From Chloroflexota bacterium (lineage in GTDB: Bacteria; Chloroflexota; Anaerolineae; J036; Brachytrichaceae): a stretch of DNA of 34,017 bases. Below, one piece after another: positions 33,596-34,017 of the stretch. The notes beneath the pieces are model-generated. The model searched no databases. It saw nothing but the letters and a program-made list of their open reading frames with translations, and was not told where the DNA came from. Location: contig JAMCQN010000036.1 of assembly GCA_023382055.1 (NCBI GenBank), positions 1 through 34,017 of the forward strand. Direction: 5' to 3'. A program made the position numbers and the translations under genes. Numbering within the stretch: position 1 is the first letter of the stretch; each line of letters begins with the position of its first letter.

Positions 33596-33685
33596 ATGCT
33601 GGATGAAGTCGTGTCGTCTGTACTGACAAGTGAAGAGAGAAGGCTGTTTGCGGAACGTGGGTATCACCTGCATGGCAGGCTGTTC
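33596..33685 (+). pseudogene. Possible N-terminal remnant of a PhyH-like dioxygenase
   Basis: The first 30 codons from the ATG at 33596 give a helix-turn motif (L-T-S-E-E-R-R-L-F-A-E-R-G-Y-H-L-H-G-R-L-F) very like the start of phytanoyl-CoA dioxygenase family proteins. The frame then becomes composition-biased and loses any likeness to the family, ending at 33853. No other frame continues the protein. This suggests a truncated gene, perhaps damaged by the adjacent insertion element, but the match is short. Confidence 0.35.
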
Positions 33686-33704
33686 TGTTTTAAGCCGGCA
33701 GCGA

Positions 33705-33839
33705 CTAGCGCCTGCAGTGCTGGTCACGCGCTATCTTTACCGGTGTGCGAACTGGCTTGCGCTGCCTGCGCACCAGAGTCAACATCAAACTCGCTGCGAA
33801 CAATGCAAAACCTGCCCAGATCACGGTATTTTCAAGCAT
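33705..33839 (-). CDS. Small single-helix membrane protein, 44 residues
   Basis: A minus-strand ATG at 33839 has AGAGGA 6 bases upstream and opens a 44-codon frame to a TAG at 33705. The product has a short N-terminus (M-L-E-N-T-V), one hydrophobic helix at about residues 7-23 (W-A-G-F-A-L-F-A-A-S-L-M-L-T-L-V) and an Arg/Lys-rich tail, so a single-pass membrane peptide with a cytoplasmic C-terminus is likely. It overlaps the tail of the plus-strand frame from 33596. I do not recognise a family. The good ribosome-binding site and the clean helix-plus-basic-tail layout argue that it is real. Confidence 0.5.
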   Translation of the reverse strand: MLENTVIWAGFALFAASLMLTLVRRQRKPVRTPVKIARDQHCRR

Positions 33840-33884
33840 TCGATATCCTCTAAAGGTCATTGTGCCTGCGTTGACCATTAACTA

Positions 33885-33992
33885 TGTAGGTCTCAATAGT
33901 CACGACATCGTGTGCGGTTTTTCGTCACTTTTCTAACCGGGCAAGTAGTCACGACATCGTGTGCGATTTTGAACAAAAATGGGTAACAGATC
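33885..33992 (+). mobile_element. Putative left end of an IS21-like insertion sequence
   Basis: The sequence from TGTAGG at 33885 contains two direct copies of AGTCACGACATCGTGTGCG (33898-33916 and 33947-33965), 49 bases apart, each followed by (G/A)TTTT. IS21-family elements begin with TG and carry several repeated transposase-binding sites inside each end, just before istA. A reading frame begins at 33993, as expected. The other end is outside the window, so target-site duplication cannot be checked. The family assignment is tentative. Confidence 0.55.
33898..33965 (+). repeat. Two 19-base direct repeats with 49-base period
   Basis: Two identical copies of AGTCACGACATCGTGTGCG lie at 33898-33916 and 33947-33965. 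Each contains the inverted repeat CACGA-CA-TCGTG, so each copy could be a dimeric protein-binding site. The regular spacing (between four and five helical turns) fits a multi-site transposase-binding end. Confidence 0.9.
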
Positions 33993-34017
33993 ATGGATGG
34001 GTTCCTCGATTTGAAAG
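33993..34017 (+). CDS. Start of a transposase-like frame (partial at window edge)
   Basis: An ATG at 33993, with an in-frame TAA just upstream, opens M-D-G-F-L-D-L-K and runs off the window. IstA transposases often start with a similar short acidic/hydrophobic helix before a helix-turn-helix domain, and the position right after the repeated sites is as expected. Only eight residues are visible. Confidence 0.35.

Noticed and set aside
33898-33965. Start of a CRISPR array
   Set aside because: Only two copies are present, with a 30-base intervening stretch, no third unit in the remaining 52 bases, and an open frame following; an insertion-sequence end fits better.

Overview
The window looks like a chromosomal piece of an anaerobic or facultative, carbohydrate-degrading bacterium, most likely Chloroflexota (Anaerolineae-like). 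This assignment is inferred from a 1456-residue RpoC with a long N-terminal insertion, a DUF58/transglutaminase gene pair, and many uncharacterised sugar-catabolism genes at moderate GC. It has not been tested by a search. No rRNA, tRNA or CRISPR array was seen.

Region by region. (1) 1-2822: the tail of an unidentified protein, a DUF58-like C-terminal fragment that may be a broken gene, and a membrane transglutaminase. (2) 2853-8712, minus strand: a compact glycoside operon, read phytanoyl-CoA dioxygenase-like > GH116 glycosidase > six-hairpin glycosidase > Gfo/Idh/MocA dehydrogenase. (3) 8934-15993, plus strand: a CDF metal exporter with three tandem C-terminal domains; rpoC, with its own promoter, leader hairpin and strong terminator and no rpoB beside it; and a diacylglycerol/sphingosine-kinase-like gene. 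(4) 15995-16942, minus strand: a lone tyrosine recombinase at the junction between housekeeping genes and sugar genes. (5) 17086-20655, plus strand: DUF89 phosphatase > tagaturonate epimerase (UxaE) > SDR reductase, a likely hexuronate branch. (6) 20692-24857, minus strand: GH32-like glycosidase > BadF/BadG-type sugar kinase > NanE > uroporphyrinogen-decarboxylase-like protein, with gaps of 3 and 12 nt and a 4-nt overlap. (7) 25045-28761, plus strand: a ThuA-Gfo/Idh/MocA fusion, an aldose-epimerase-like protein and another Gfo/Idh/MocA enzyme. (8) 28921-32255: a glycyl radical enzyme (GRE) activase and a GRE, with a palindromic site upstream and a terminator downstream. (9) 32312-33562: a GH29 alpha-L-fucosidase-like gene. 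(10) 33563-34017: gene remnants, an unlisted 44-residue membrane peptide on the minus strand, and what looks like the left end of an IS21-like insertion sequence running off the window.

How the genes fit together. Four glycosidases release sugars. Three Gfo/Idh/MocA dehydrogenases, one fused to ThuA, are consistent with oxidation to keto-sugars and further processing. UxaE plus the SDR can take tagaturonate through fructuronate to mannonate. The kinase plus NanE can convert amino sugars to GlcNAc-6-phosphate. The best candidate for an undescribed system is the GRE pair. The GRE keeps the glycyl-radical loop and an active-site Cys, but that Cys lies in G-C-H-W rather than the G-C-x-E signature of known dehydratases and C-N/C-C/C-S lyases, so its substrate is probably new.
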